The position numbers were made by a program, and so were the translations under genes. The notes under the pieces were generated by a model. It ran no database searches, was not told the DNA's origin, and saw nothing but the letters and a program-made list of their open reading frames with translations. From contig JAUKNK010000057.1 in NCBI GenBank assembly GCA_030765055.1, positions 583,501 to 647,500 on the forward strand: a stretch of 64,000 nucleotides of DNA, in the 5' to 3' direction. Source of the stretch: Mantis religiosa (taxonomy: Eukaryota > Arthropoda > Insecta > Mantodea > Mantidae). Positions 35,634-47,274 of the stretch are shown one piece after another; position 1 is the first letter of the stretch; each line of letters starts with the position of its first letter.

Positions 35634-36360
35634 TTCAGTTAGTTTTCACAAATCAGAATCTGATGCATAACATGTTTTTGTTAAGGATAAACAGTGTTAA
35701 ACAGTTATGGATGAACAGTTTTCCGTGTTAAAAATACATACAGGAGTAATAAACTGTAACACAGTTGATATTACCTAATAGGGACAGACAGCATTTCCGT
35801 GTCTCTCAGTAGAGGGACTGAGACGTCATGATCATGAGAAGATTGTTACAGGTCACACAGATAAAGTTTATATCATAAATAGAAACTGATGCCTTCCCTT
35901 CACTATCAAAAGATACATTCTGCTAATGTCATCAAAGCTTAAGAGTGTTACACAATAAAATGGAGGAGCTAAAGTATACATATCCAAGACTTAAATTGTA
36001 ATATGTTCGTAATTTGCTAACAGAGCACCAGATAACAGAAGCAGAGTTAAAAATGTGAGTAATCATAGGTACATACTATGTTCCAGAACTAGATTATGTT
36101 ATATAGATGCAAGTATATTTGTTAATAGTTCAATAAAGTGCACAATCATACATGTTGCATCTTTTTGTGAAAAACACAATTTGAATGCAATTCACAAAAG
36201 TAGAATTTGGGATGCACTGATGTATAACTTAAAGCACAGGACACTCTCAAGTATTTATAAAGATATTACAAAGATTTATATTAAAAATTATTACCCTTAT
36301 TGTAGAATAAATATATTGTCTTTTAAGCAATCTTATTAATAATTATAATAACTTTAAAAC
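35634..36360. other. Repeat block and unassigned sequence
   Basis: 35634-35850 continues the repeat seen at 30085-30250 and 31457-31530, where the LINE copy 1 insertion separates the two parts. 36055-36339 is an open frame with no recognisable motif. Confidence 0.45.
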
Positions 36361-36399
36361 AAAAGTTGCTGTGCATGACCACACTACAAGAAATGCAGG

Positions 36400-36830
36400 C
36401 AATCTCATCGACAACAAATAACTAAGAACTGTTACAGAAGGAATGTTACTATTTCACAATAAGAATTTACAACAATCTTGTACACTACTTAAAACTATTA
36501 GGTAAATCAAGAGACTTCAAGAAAGTTTTAGTCATTCTTATATATTTACTGCTTGTACAATATGGAGGAATTCTTTAACATTCCTTTCAGCATTTAAATT
36601 TGTAATACACACGACAGATGACATACGACTATGATTTGATGTTCTGCTTTATTGCTGACCTACTGTAATGTATGTCCTGAGGTAATCTTCAAATGTTGCT
36701 GATTCACTAACTTCCAATGTTATTACATAAAGTTAAAAGAAAAACAAACTTATAGATGTCAGTGTAGTTGTGGTGGAGGTTATATTACTAGTAATAATGC
36801 ATGCACCATAAATGTAAGACATGTTCAGTG
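36400..36830 (+). pseudogene. LINE ORF2 C-terminus and 3' tail, copy b
   Basis: A frame near 36425-36560 reads KECYYFTIRIYNNLVHYLKL followed by FKKVLVILIYLLL. This is the same end-of-ORF2 pattern as at 29362. The downstream block at 36657-36830 matches 29571-29745. Confidence 0.5.
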
Positions 36831-37005
36831 TCTCTCAGTTTTGTTCTCGGTACGACCCGACAAACAGCGGACATTGTTTACATTAGAAATGGGAGATACC
36901 TATAGCACACGATTTTACACATTTATCGCACTCGTCTAGTCCAGACGCGGTCAATATGTGGTCAAATAGAAGTTAATAACATTTATGAAATTACCTTAAC
37001 AATTA

Positions 37006-38226
37006 TTAACCCTTTCACCGATATGGAAAATGCCCCAAACCTATATGGACGTGTATAGACGTCCTGCGCATACATGCATTTAATGCTCAGTTAACGCCAA
37101 TTATTTTAATCTTGCTGTTTTACAATAAATTTAAATTAGTTTTATAAGGAATGTAAACGTATCCTTAAAGGTTTCTTTTTGAATTGTACACCTCCAAACC
37201 TGGATAAACACCCAAGGGCACATCTGCAGATTCACACCAAATAATATTGGTTTCCTTGCGAACTTCTTTTTTGCAACACACTACACATTTTCGAAATGGT
37301 TACAAGTTTTTTGGGTGTGGGTGGTATACTTTTAGGAAAGTGTTTTCTCTCAAGTATGAGGGATGATGTGGTGAATTTTGCTACCCCCTAGTATAAAGAG
37401 GCCTCTCAGTATTATAATACTCAATTAGGTTACGAGCTCTTTATACGCGCAAGTACAGGTAGATGAATGTCTTTTACAGCTCTGAAAATTACTAAACTGT
37501 AAATAGTTACATCCAGTGGTATAAAAATACTTTTTTTTCACCATTTAACTGTTTTCCGTAAAGAGGGATAACTGGTAATAGCTGATCCGTATCACCCATA
37601 TTTGACCCGCCATTTCCCCAAACAATGGAGTAGCTAACATGCCAGCTGTAGACCAGTACACGTCACTGCTACGTATGTCCTAAAGATCTCCTTCATAATC
37701 GTACACCAAATCTTCCAGATTTTCTACAGTAATATCAGAAGCCTGTACACATCATACCCAAGCTAATTTATTTGCTACATTACCGTGAGTGTGTGAGTGT
37801 GTGACGCAACTTATTCTCGTCATATTATCGCTTGGCATAGCATAAATAAACTAAACTTGAACCTGAGAAGTTGCTTGCGTAGCTATACATACATACTATG
37901 GCTCGTATACACACAAAACAAAATGATTCACATATTAGGCGCGTTCGGCACAAAGAATGGCTTTTGCTACAGTGAAACAAAGTAGTGAAATTTCAACAAT
38001 TTATTAATGTAGTCTCTACTTTATTGTCACTGTAGATTTATACTGCCTTTAATGAGTTTTAAACCAGTTTTTGTTTCGTTTAAATAACTTAATAAATACG
38101 GAAGATACGGAATTGTATTTATGATGCATTTTTACAGCATTTAACAATTTAAATGTCCTGTTCTGTTTATTGGGTAACCGTTTCCGGCCCCTGAAGGGTT
38201 TAAATGGCCATCGGCGAAGCGGTTAA
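37006..38226 (-). mobile_element. PiggyBac-like element with both TTAA ends, copy 2
   Basis: TTAA at 37006-37009 and 38223-38226 flank a 1213-bp element. Its ends are CCCTTTCACCGAT on the left and, reverse-complemented, CCGCTTCGCCGAT on the right, giving short imperfect TIRs. TTAA target duplication is the hallmark of piggyBac. The coding strand is minus and contains the same decayed C-terminal region as copy 1 at about 37160-37230. Too short for a full transposase (about 1.8 kb), so non-autonomous. Confidence 0.8.
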
Positions 38227-39413
38227 TAGTCTAAAATGTTATCACTTCAAAAACCTGCAACCAACGCACCCGTCTTACTTATAAGGTTAACTTTCTTAAC
38301 AAAATTACGTTTTGAAGACTTAAAACCGTCATATGTAGGAATTACAGCTGCGAGAGCCTTTTGAATAACACAAAAGATACAAATTTCCAAATGATAAAAG
38401 TACTGTTACACCATAAACCTATGATTTGTATTAGCTTTGCTCATGGTCGGTAACCATCAAACACACAAATGTCTTACCTGTGAAAATACAAGAACCTAAT
38501 TCTTTTAAATCATGTTCTGCTATTTTGAAAGCAGAAAGTGTTCAATTTAATTAACTACAGCTCATCTTCCTTTGAATAATTTATCTTCGGTGTGAACTAT
38601 TTGATTTACTAGACAGTGATACGATCAATTTGGCAGTGGTTTTAATTTAGTCTGGGTACAACATGTTAAACTGCGATCTCAATGGGATTATAACACAAGA
38701 AAGTAAGGGACACTGAGTAAAGAAGAAGAAAATATCAACAGTATGAGGGAAAACGCATCAATAAGAACGGCCAAATTTCTAATAATTTTGTTTGAGTGGT
38801 ATGATTCCAAAGTTGTACTTCAGGTTAGAATAATTACTGATGTTATATGTTTGATAGTGGCATGTTTTGATGTATGGTGGTGGTAGTTATAATTATTTAT
38901 ATTGATTTAGTGAAGTTGTTTTGTGTATTAAGTGTCCAAATGAACAAAACAAACTGATTGTGTTAGCCTCATTGTTCTGAAAGAGTTTCACAAATCTTGT
39001 TAGAACAAGTGTATTGTAACATGTCCATGTTTCAGTGATTTTTGGAAGAATGAACTCTCAGTTTTTTTTTAATTAAATTTTTCTTTCCAATGTAGCGTAA
39101 AGCATTGGTAGAGTTGTAATGGTCAGGGCCACATGGATTACGTCCATGAAGGTCAGGTACAACAGCTACTCTCGTATTTAGCAATTTTTTAGAGGATGTG
39201 CGAAAGGTAACAAGTGTGTGTGTGCGTGTGCGTGTTTTCTTTTTATTTATTGATAACAATCAGCATGCCCCACTACATAGTAGTATTACATGCATTACAT
39301 TACATTTTCTTAACATTTGATTTTACAAATTGTACATATTTACATGTTAATATTACATTACAACTTCTAGCATTTGATTTCACCAGTTATACATATTTAC
39401 ATATCTTTACAGG

Positions 39414-39416
<3 letters not shown>
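38227..39416. other. No gene recognised
   Basis: AT-rich. Near 39300-39410 an imperfect tandem pair occurs (ACATTTGATTTTACAAATTG and AGCATTTGATTTCACCAGTT, each followed by TACATATTTACAT). A short GT-rich run lies at 39212-39236. No coding signal. Confidence 0.4.
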
Positions 39417-39486
<70 letters not shown>

Positions 39487-39520
39487 GTGCGTGTGTGTGT
39501 GTGCGTGTGCGCGTGCGTGC
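39417..39520 (-). repeat. (TG)n microsatellite tail of LINE copy 2
   Basis: GT dinucleotides with a few GC interruptions on the plus strand. It is the complement of the (CA)n tail of copy 1 and in the same relation to the ORF stop. Confidence 0.85.
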
Positions 39521-40990
39521 ATTTTTTTTTAATGCTCAGAATTTGATAATAAACTCATTTTTCTTCTTGCTTCCCAATATTTGGAGACTAGATGTTGATT
39601 TTGGAGAGTTTCACATACAGTTAGATGATTGATGTTCATTAAATTGTCTTTACCACATAAACAGCACTGTGGAGAAGTTGTTAATCCATCCTTGAATAAA
39701 TTTCCATTCAAGCAACCATGGCCTGTGATTAATCTGAACATTGCTACTGAGGATTTTCGAGGTAGTTCTCGATTTGTCTTTAGTTTGTTTTGGAGATCTT
39801 TCCAGTTAAGTTTTTCAGGGGAAACTAGATAGTTATATAGTTTTGTGAAGATGTTTTTGATTAATCTTTTAACTGTTTCATAGTGGATATTTTGTTTCGT
39901 TGTTTGAGATATTTTGGAACCCTTCTTGGCCAACATATCTGCTTGCTCATTGCCAGAAATTCCACAGTGAGATGGTATCCATTGGAAAACTGTACGTGTA
40001 TATAAATTTTGAAGATGTTTAATCATATTATGAATTTTATTTATCTTTTCGGTTTTTGGGCTGTCATTTCAAATAATAGCCTGAATAGCTGCTTTAGAAT
40101 CTGTTAAGAAAACTATGTTGGAAAGCTTATTTGTCCAGGCAAATAGATTTTGTAAGGAAGTATAAATTGCATCAATTTCTCCATCAAAACTTGTTAAGTA
40201 AATTCCAACATGTTTATAGAAAGAAAGGAATTTACAGGTAGCTCCTGCTCCTGCTCCATCTTCTTGATTATAAAGAGAGCCATCTGTATAGATGTGTGTC
40301 CATTTGTCAACTGGATATCTTATATTTATGGTTTCAAGGGCATATGCTTTAGCTTCTGTAGATGAGTATTCCTTCTTTTTAAAATCTGCAAGTAAATCTA
40401 GGTAGTATTCTAATTCAATGATGTTCAGTGGGTTATTAAGAGACATGAAAGGTAATTTAGTTTATTTCTTAGTTGTTGAACTTTCTGTATGAAGCCTAAT
40501 TGAGTTTTCAAACTGAAGGTGGATGTGTGTTGTTTTACCCATTTATTATTCTCTGGAATTCTTAAGAGCTTTTCATATGTTAAAGGGACTTGCATTTCTA
40601 AATCTGTCATTATGGGTCTGTTACATGTAAATTCTTGTAAGGTTATTATAGGAGTAGTTTTATAGCTCCAGTAATTAACCTAAGAGCTTGATTTTGTGTG
40701 CGCTCCAGTATCATGGAAGTTGAAGGTGTCAATATGTTTTTTCCAAGTTAATTTTTTGTCAAACAATATGCCAAGATATTGAGCTTTTTCTGTTCTGGTT
40801 AATTTGATATTATCATAACTTAAGGTAATACTGGGTTGTTTCTTTCTTAGAGAGAAGAGCTGATAGTTACTTTCTACAGTGTTTACTTCCATGAAGTTTT
40901 TAGAACACCATTGTTTAAGGGTATTCAAAGAATTTTGAATATTTGTCTTTAGAATTTCAAGTTTGCCTGATTTCCAACAAATGGTAACAA
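39417..40990 (-). mobile_element. LINE with RNase H and (CA)n tail, copy 2 (inverted)
   Basis: Same family as 30256-31446 and very similar to it. Read on the minus strand it begins further upstream, with the RT thumb region at 40928-40680 (KAQYLGILFDKKLTWKKHID). It continues through RNase H (40446-40069, 40026-39529) with stops at about 40449 and 40068, and ends in a long GT run (39417-39520 on the plus strand). The RNase H acids and C-terminal CCLCGKDNLMNINHLTVC are present. Target-site duplication was not identified. Confidence 0.85.
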
Positions 40991-42469
40991 ATGTAGAATA
41001 TCTTGTTTTCCCAGACGTGATATAACAGTACTTCGTAAAGGTGTACTTTAAGGGTGTAGCAATATGGTAGGCATGACTTCATGGCTTAAGCGTTGCCAAC
41101 ATCCAAAGCATGCTTTCGCGGAAGATGCCAACACTACATAAGCAAACTAGCGATACTTGTTGATGATAGAAAGTTGCACATTCATGCATGTGAGTAGTTA
41201 TTAAGCTTCTGGGGCATATTCCACCAGTGATTTTGTCCTCTACTTACACCTCAATATGTGATATTTTTCGTAGATGTCCTCGCACAACAAACATTTGTAC
41301 TTCACATGCGGTTATTTACATTTTTCTGATTGCACACTTTAAAATGGAAGCCATGTACTACCATTTTAGTTATGAGGTGCCTTAGTTGGTAGTTTGTGCC
41401 TTTCCAGTTCTGATTGGTCATAGCTTCTGAGTAGTAAAAATCTTTGCATATTTCTTCCCTTTGCTGTTGCAGACTTCCAATTGCTTAACTGCAGCTGTTT
41501 GTGGCCCTTAGTATTAGGTGATATCCTATATCTTCTATGAGGAAGCTTTCTCCTGTTAGGACAAAACTAGTGATACTGTAATACATAAGGAAACTGAGAC
41601 AGTGTAACTTTGCTTACCCAATCTAGTCTCAACGGCTTCATGATAATACAGTAAGGCTGTGTCATAAATAGCTGATGCTAAATGTGACAATCTTAAATAC
41701 TCAATATATTGCCATTTGTAAATATATAGAGCAAACATTTTTTCTTCTTTTACTAATTGTTTGCTGCTTCATCCTATACTGTGTTGCGCTACACAGTTAA
41801 TATACTTCACCAGGTATCTCATTATGACAGAGCTGTAAAGTTATATAACATCTCATGATATAATGCTCGAACAAATGACAACAATACAGCCATTGCTGTA
41901 CTTAATGTAAAAAAGTTCATTTTGCGGAATGTCTCTTGATGTTTTTATAAGATATTGTTGCAACTGTAGCACCTGGTATTGTTGTAGATCTGATATCTGG
42001 GTTCAGTTTCCAACCTAAAATGGTGCCTGTTTGAGTTACGGTCCAATACCTTTATGATATGGTATTGATCTGATTGAAGGTTGTTTTTGATTGGATGTGT
42101 AGATGTTTGAATGTTTCAGTATAGTAGCACTTTCTCTGTAGAGCCATTGCACAAATCTAACATTCAACTTAAATTCATGCAGATGACATAGCCAGGTGCG
42201 GCTCTGGGCGAAATGATTAGGTGACTCAGAAAATCGACTAACCTAAATTTGTAAAATCATTAATACTGTCATATGATCAATGCAACATGTTTAAAGCAGA
42301 CTAATGATTGTATACAAAATTGTAATAGGGACAGTATTAAGTGGCTGATAAACTTCGAGCAGGAGGGAAAACGGAAAACAAAATTTACAGTACTGAAAGA
42401 AAAACAAAAGACAGGTGCTAATGCCTACTGCTTCACTTATTAGTTAATTAAAATAAGATTCACCTTACT
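40991..42469. other. No gene recognised
   Basis: AT-rich with no recognised domain. It lies between LINE copy 2 and the hAT tail. Confidence 0.35.
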
Positions 42470-42960
42470 GCTTATGTACCAAGTCAATTTTTCTGCTTTT
42501 CATCCTCATAAAAGCTTCTATGATGTCTTCGTAGAAGGGGCGAGTTTTCATCAGTTCAATGAGTATGTCCTTATGAATGTAAATTGTAGCAAACGATGTT
42601 AATTTGCTATTGCCTAAGCTGTTTGGGAGATAAGTTTTTATTCTCTTTAAGCATGAAAGACTTCATTCTACATAACAACTAAGAACGAGGTCAGTAGTAC
42701 TGTTTTGTGTAATAGTTATTTCTGCAAAGCTATTTATACTCATACCAACGACTCTTTAAATTTCCTGGTGTATTTTGAAGATGCTTCGCCTCAAAGTTCT
42801 TCTAAAGATGCCATTGGTATTGGCCTATGAACATTTACCACGTGACATTTGTCATTTTTCCATAAAGAAACGGATGTTTGGAGAATGGAGCACACCAAAT
42901 CATGTGTTGGATTCACTGCAAGTTCCTTAAATAAGAATAATGAAACAGTTCTCATATCAC
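42470..42960 (-). pseudogene. hAT-type transposase C-terminal dimerisation region
   Basis: On the minus strand about 42700-42485 reads SLSCLKRIKTYLPNSLGNSK, LTSFATIYIHKDILIELM and DIIEAFMRMKSRKIDL. This matches the hAT C-terminal dimerisation domain of the type found in ZMYM/DUF4371-like proteins (ERSFS.LKRIK..LR...G...L..LA...I..D). There is a stop in place of an expected Arg just before SLSCL. The catalytic part is not recognisable upstream, where two SINEs have inserted. Confidence 0.7.
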
Positions 42961-43105
42961 ACAATAATCATTGGTCACACAGAGAAAAAAAATGATGTTT
43001 CATTTTTACACTAGTTGCAAACTGATAATAAACTGTAGCACATGAGCACACTAGCGCAACACGCGGGGTTTGCTTTGAGAGACTTACCACTTCTTTAGGG
43101 CGCAC

Positions 43106-43346
43106 AATGCTTCTTGAACTCACCAAGGTGGCCCGGGTTCGATCCCAGGCGACCGCAAAGTGAGATTTGTGGTGGACAACACGGCGTTGGGGCGGGTTTT
43201 CTCCGGGACCTCCGGTTTCCCCCGCCATCTCATTCCACTGGTGCTCCATCTTCATCTCATGCATCATCAGTGTCACCGCCTGCAGTGCCATATGTAGTAA
43301 AAGCGGGCGTTAAACACTACACATTTCATTTTAATGCTTCTTGAAC
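43106..43346 (+). mobile_element. 5'-truncated SINE family A with perfect 14-bp TSD
   Basis: Element 43120-43332 lacks the A-box half and starts TCACCAAGGTGGCCCGGG just before the B box GGTTCGATCCC. It is flanked by AATGCTTCTTGAAC at 43106-43119 and 43333-43346. Confidence 0.9.
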
Positions 43347-43624
43347 ATGAAAGGTTTGATGCGAGTCTCTTACCTGTTCTCCCTGGCCTACAATGGCAAC
43401 AATATGTCATAGCGATGACTTCACCCTCTCACATATCAATGAATTGTCTATTTTACTCATTACTATTCAGGGAGCAGAGAGATGAGACTGAAGTACAGTC
43501 TCCAACAAATTAAATAGAATAGTTCCTGAAAAGTTTCTCATTTACACACAATAAGTTAACACAGAGTTAAGAAAGTATATCTTAAATAGTTTTAGGTTTT
43601 AGTATTGTGATAAGAAATATTATC

Positions 43625-43895
43625 TATAACTAGCACGGCCGCGCCGGGGCTCAGTGGTTAGAGCGCTTAGCTCTCACCAAGGTGGCCCAGGTTCGATCCC
43701 AGGCGACCGGAAAGTGAAATTTTTGGTGGAAAACACGGCACTGGGGCGGGTTTCCTCCGGGACCTCCGGTTTCCCCCACCATCTAATTCCACCGGTGCTC
43801 CATCTTCATCTGAGTATCATCAGTGTCACCGCCTGCGGTGCCGTATGTAGTAAAAGCAGGCATTAAACACTACACATTTCATTTATAACTAGCAC
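43625..43895 (+). mobile_element. Full-length SINE family A with perfect 12-bp TSD
   Basis: Element 43637-43883 begins GGCCGCGCCGGGGCTCAGTG and has A box GGGCTCAGTGGTTAGAGC, B box GGTTCGATCCC and the common 3' end. It is flanked by TATAACTAGCAC at 43625-43636 and 43884-43895. This is the best copy for defining the family's 5' end. Confidence 0.9.
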
Positions 43896-44659
43896 TGAGT
43901 TAGGTGATAAATTTGGATTTCACATTTTACATAGCTCTATAACGTAATTTGCAGTATTCATTTCCTCATGAAAGTCTCCAGTTTTCTGTTGTGATTTAAA
44001 ACTGTTTCTTGCACTTCTTTAATCACTGTGAAATGCTCAGAGAGCAGTGATCCTTATGTACTGTCTCTTCTTTAAGGTATTCATATACAATAGCTATCTC
44101 CTCACAAGTTTGAGGTATTATCACAACACTCATATATGCATATAACAGCATCACAGTACTTTACCATCTACTGCACTCAGGAGACAGACAATTCACATGG
44201 CATAGTGCCGGCTCCACCAACTGACATGCACAATGTGCCTATACAGTTCACATGGTGCCGGCGTGCCTGGTCGCTGCTGGCAAGTGCTAGGGAGATACAA
44301 CTAGCACAGTGGCATTACCATTCTGCACTTGCATTAAAAATCATGAAGCACACGATAGTAGTGAAGGAACAATTGAGAAACTGTATAATACATGGTTTAA
44401 TATATCTATGGTACTTGTTATTATAAGTAAAACAACCCAATAGCAGTAAGATTATTACAGCCTTCAACCCTATACAACCAAATGATGGCATATAAAAGCA
44501 ATATGTTTAACTATAAGAATGAAACAGTACTTTATGGAAATTAGCACAATTTTGATCCTGAAACAATTTAAAGATACAAAACAATATTTACTATACAGTG
44601 ATAAAGTTACACAGAATACTTCATATTAAATGAATACAAACGTTTCAATTAAGAATTTT
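43896..44659. other. No gene recognised
   Basis: A minus-strand segment near 44090-43950 (AIVYEYLKEETVHKD) could belong to the hAT relic whose tail is at 42.5 kb, but this is too short to assert. Otherwise no feature. Confidence 0.3.
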
Positions 44660-46030
44660 ATGCAATCAGTTTCCAGTAGACGCTCTTGCCTTCTGACATC
44701 TTTTGGTTTTCAAAATATTCGCCACATTTGGAGACAGTGAAACACAACTCTGAGCCTTTAATGCACACTTCAACATGTAATCACCGATGTTGGCTCTCTG
44801 ATGCTTTTTAATGTGTTTCATAGCCGAAGATAAGGATTTACATACATAGGTCGAACCAAACATAGCAGTCATAGATGCCGCACGCCTGTGTCATCAAGGG
44901 AATCTTGATTTAGGAAATCTCCTGTAGAAATCTAGCAAACTTCCTCTGTTTCTGTAACTGTCAACTAACTTATGTCACATTTCAGAGTGATAAGCTTCAG
45001 TTTAACATCTTTGGAAGTGTCATCAATATTTATGCCAAATACTGTAGCGAATAAATCTAAATCCATTTTTAAGCCCGTGAGATCATGAAATCTCTCATCA
45101 AACGCACGGGGAAGCATGTGCAGCTATTCATCATAACATCCCACTTCTAGGGAATCACAATCATGGATCACACTTTCCAACCTGGGAAAATGACGAGGAT
45201 CACCATTTGACAGCCTACGTTCCCATAAGGAGAACATATTTTCAAAAGCTTTAATGCTACATAACATATCTGTGATTAATTTGTTTTTCCCTTGAAGTGA
45301 AGCATTCAAAGTATTCAAATGCTTACTTATATCGGTTATAAATGCAAGATCACATTTCCACTTAACATTTGTGAGCTCTTCAATAGGTTATCCACACATT
45401 CCCATGAACAAACATATCTCATACAATAATTCGAAGAATCTGCTTAAAACCTTACCTCGAATAAGTCACCTAACTGCTGTATGATATGGTATATCTCCAT
45501 ACTCATGCTCTAAATCTTCTAAGCAGCTTTTAAATTGTCTGTGTTTTATACCGTGGGACCTAAGTTTGTTTACAGTCTTCACAACCAGCCTCATTACATT
45601 GTTTACATTCAGTCTTTTAACACATAAGTTTTCCTGATAGACTATGCAATGAACTGCTGTTATCTCTTTTTAGTTTATTTTTCAGGAAGGTCACAAATCC
45701 GTTGTGTGAACCAACCATAACCAAGTATTAAAATATTAAAAAACTATTAAACATATTAAAATGTTGCTGAAGAGAAAATTGTTTCAGCACTTGGAATTTT
45801 TCTGGCAAATTAAACAAATAGCACCAACGCTACTTTCCATGAAGAAGTACACAGCTTCCCATTCAGGATTGAAATAATGTGTTGGCGTGGGTGTCCTCTT
45901 TAATGAGTGCCTTTCCATATCATACTGACACTGAAGTATGGACCGCCACTGCTTCTGAAGGCAAACCTTGCGAAGCATGCACTGAGGCAGCACGGTGCTT
46001 GTAGCACAGCACATGCACTGCGGCAAGGAA
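44660..46030 (-). pseudogene. hAT-like transposase relic (EPM2AIP1/GTF2IRD2-like family)
   Basis: Minus-strand pieces in order. FNPEWEAVYFFMESSVGAIC with LICQK (about 45845-45785) resembles the BED-like zinc-binding head of this family. SLQGKNKLITDMLCSIKAFE and LWERRL (45318-45124) matches LQGKNKLI..M...VKAF. ERFHDLTGLKMDLDLFATVF and KLITLKCD (about 45105-44980) follows. MTAMFGSTYVCKSLSSAMKH with LSPNVANILKTKRCQ (44872-44666) is the hAT C-terminal dimerisation region. Stops and frameshifts separate all parts. Inactive. Confidence 0.8.
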
Positions 46031-46729
46031 GTTTGCTATGGCTGGCATAGTACATCATGTAACAAGAGTGATAAGTTCGCAAATAGAGCTGAGAGGAAAT
46101 AGAAGAGAAGGAAGATTTTGCCAACACATTTATTTTCAACTAAACAAAAAAGTAGGAAGAAAATCTTGTATTAAGTTGGCAACATGAGTAGGTGCGGAAT
46201 ACACAGCTTCTGCAAATCATATCTGTAGTGATGGTAACCTGCAAAACATTCTGCCCCTCCTAGCATTCTACTCCTCCCGCATGTGTTACAGTCACCTTGG
46301 CCATTTAATAACGAATCAGTAGTGGGAAGTAAGCTAGCTGCATTAACGATGCATGGTTGCCAAAAGGGCTGTTCCATTACAAAATGTAATAGAGAGAATG
46401 TTCATAAATTAAAATGAAATGCTAGAAGACAAAACATAACCATGTAAGTTATTTAAAAACAAATAGGCGACTTGGCAAATCAAACGCATCAAGAGAAAAC
46501 CACCCCTGGGTATAACAAATGCCAAGCTGAAGGTTTAAATGGAGATTTAGTCTACCTAGTAATTTAAAAAAAAGTGAACAAACTCAACTAAACACATCTG
46601 TAGATGGTTGTATCCGACCATGGAAATCAGAATTAGCATTTTTATAATGTTGCAGTCAACACATACATTTATGGCACATTCATTATAATCCTAGAAGTCT
46701 GATATCTCTATTGTTTTTGTATCTTACAT
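46030..46729. other. No gene recognised
   Basis: Sequence between the hAT head and the Penelope-like element. Short frames without motifs. Confidence 0.35.
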
Positions 46730-47139
46730 TAAGTTAAACTGTTGATAACAGCATGCTTGTGTTGTCTTGGGTTATATCCATCTGATTTTATGAAATTTTC
46801 TGTGTATGTTTCCTTTCTTTTGGGAACGCACATCACAAAGGAATTCCCACTAATTTTTAAGCATTGGTCCACATATGTGGATGACATTTGGGCAATAATA
46901 AATGAGAAACAAGTGGATGATGCATTAAAACTACTTAATTTACAAAATCCTGCAATAAAATTCTCCATAGAAAAAAAGACAAACAATGAAATCCCTTTCT
47001 TACATTTGAAAATTACCAGAAAACATAATAAACTTGACCTTGGCATACACAGAAAGGAAACACACACAGAAAATTTCATAAAATCAGATGGATATAACCC
47101 AAGACAACACAAGCATGCTGTTATCAACAGTTTAACTTA
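46730..47139. repeat. 89-bp inverted repeat within the Penelope-like element
   Basis: Arms 46730-46818 and 47051-47139 differ at one base and are separated by 232 bases. The arms make both strands encode near-identical nonsense or sense peptides (CLCCLGLYPSDFMKF). It probably reflects inversion during integration. Confidence 0.9.
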
Positions 47140-47251
47140 CAGGCTGGTTAATGTACCTTTAAACAAGATAGATTATAACAAAGAGTACAATAATATCATT
47201 CACATTGAGAATACAATGGATACAGTGTTGAATTGGCCTACAAGAAAATAG
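46830..47251 (+). pseudogene. Penelope-type reverse transcriptase, C-terminal part
   Basis: Reads HWSTYVDDIWAIINEKQVDD (catalytic YVDD), then PAIKFSIEKKTNNEIPFLHL and HRKETHTENFIKSDGYNPRQ. These match the Penelope patterns YVDDIFA, IKFT.E.E....PFLD and RKPTHT. The N-terminal RT fingers are missing and a frameshift near 47250 separates it from the endonuclease. Confidence 0.85.
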
Positions 47252-47274
47252 ATAAATTCAAAAGACAACTAAGA

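Noticed and set aside
37380..37700. Host gene on the plus strand near the piggyBac copy
   Set aside because: Sequence is shared with the inverted relic at 25.4-26.8 kb and lies within TTAA-bounded termini; it belongs to the transposon.
39417..39632. Open frame encoding alternating Cys-Val
   Set aside because: It is a translation of the (GT)n microsatellite tail of the LINE; no protein is implied.
43637..43710. Possible tRNA gene at the start of a SINE A copy
   Set aside because: A and B boxes are present, but the body and TSD show a SINE, and a complete cloverleaf was not evident.
46729..47127. Minus-strand frame with a peptide nearly identical to the plus-strand one
   Set aside because: The 89-bp inverted repeat makes both strands read the same peptide; only the plus strand continues into RT motifs.
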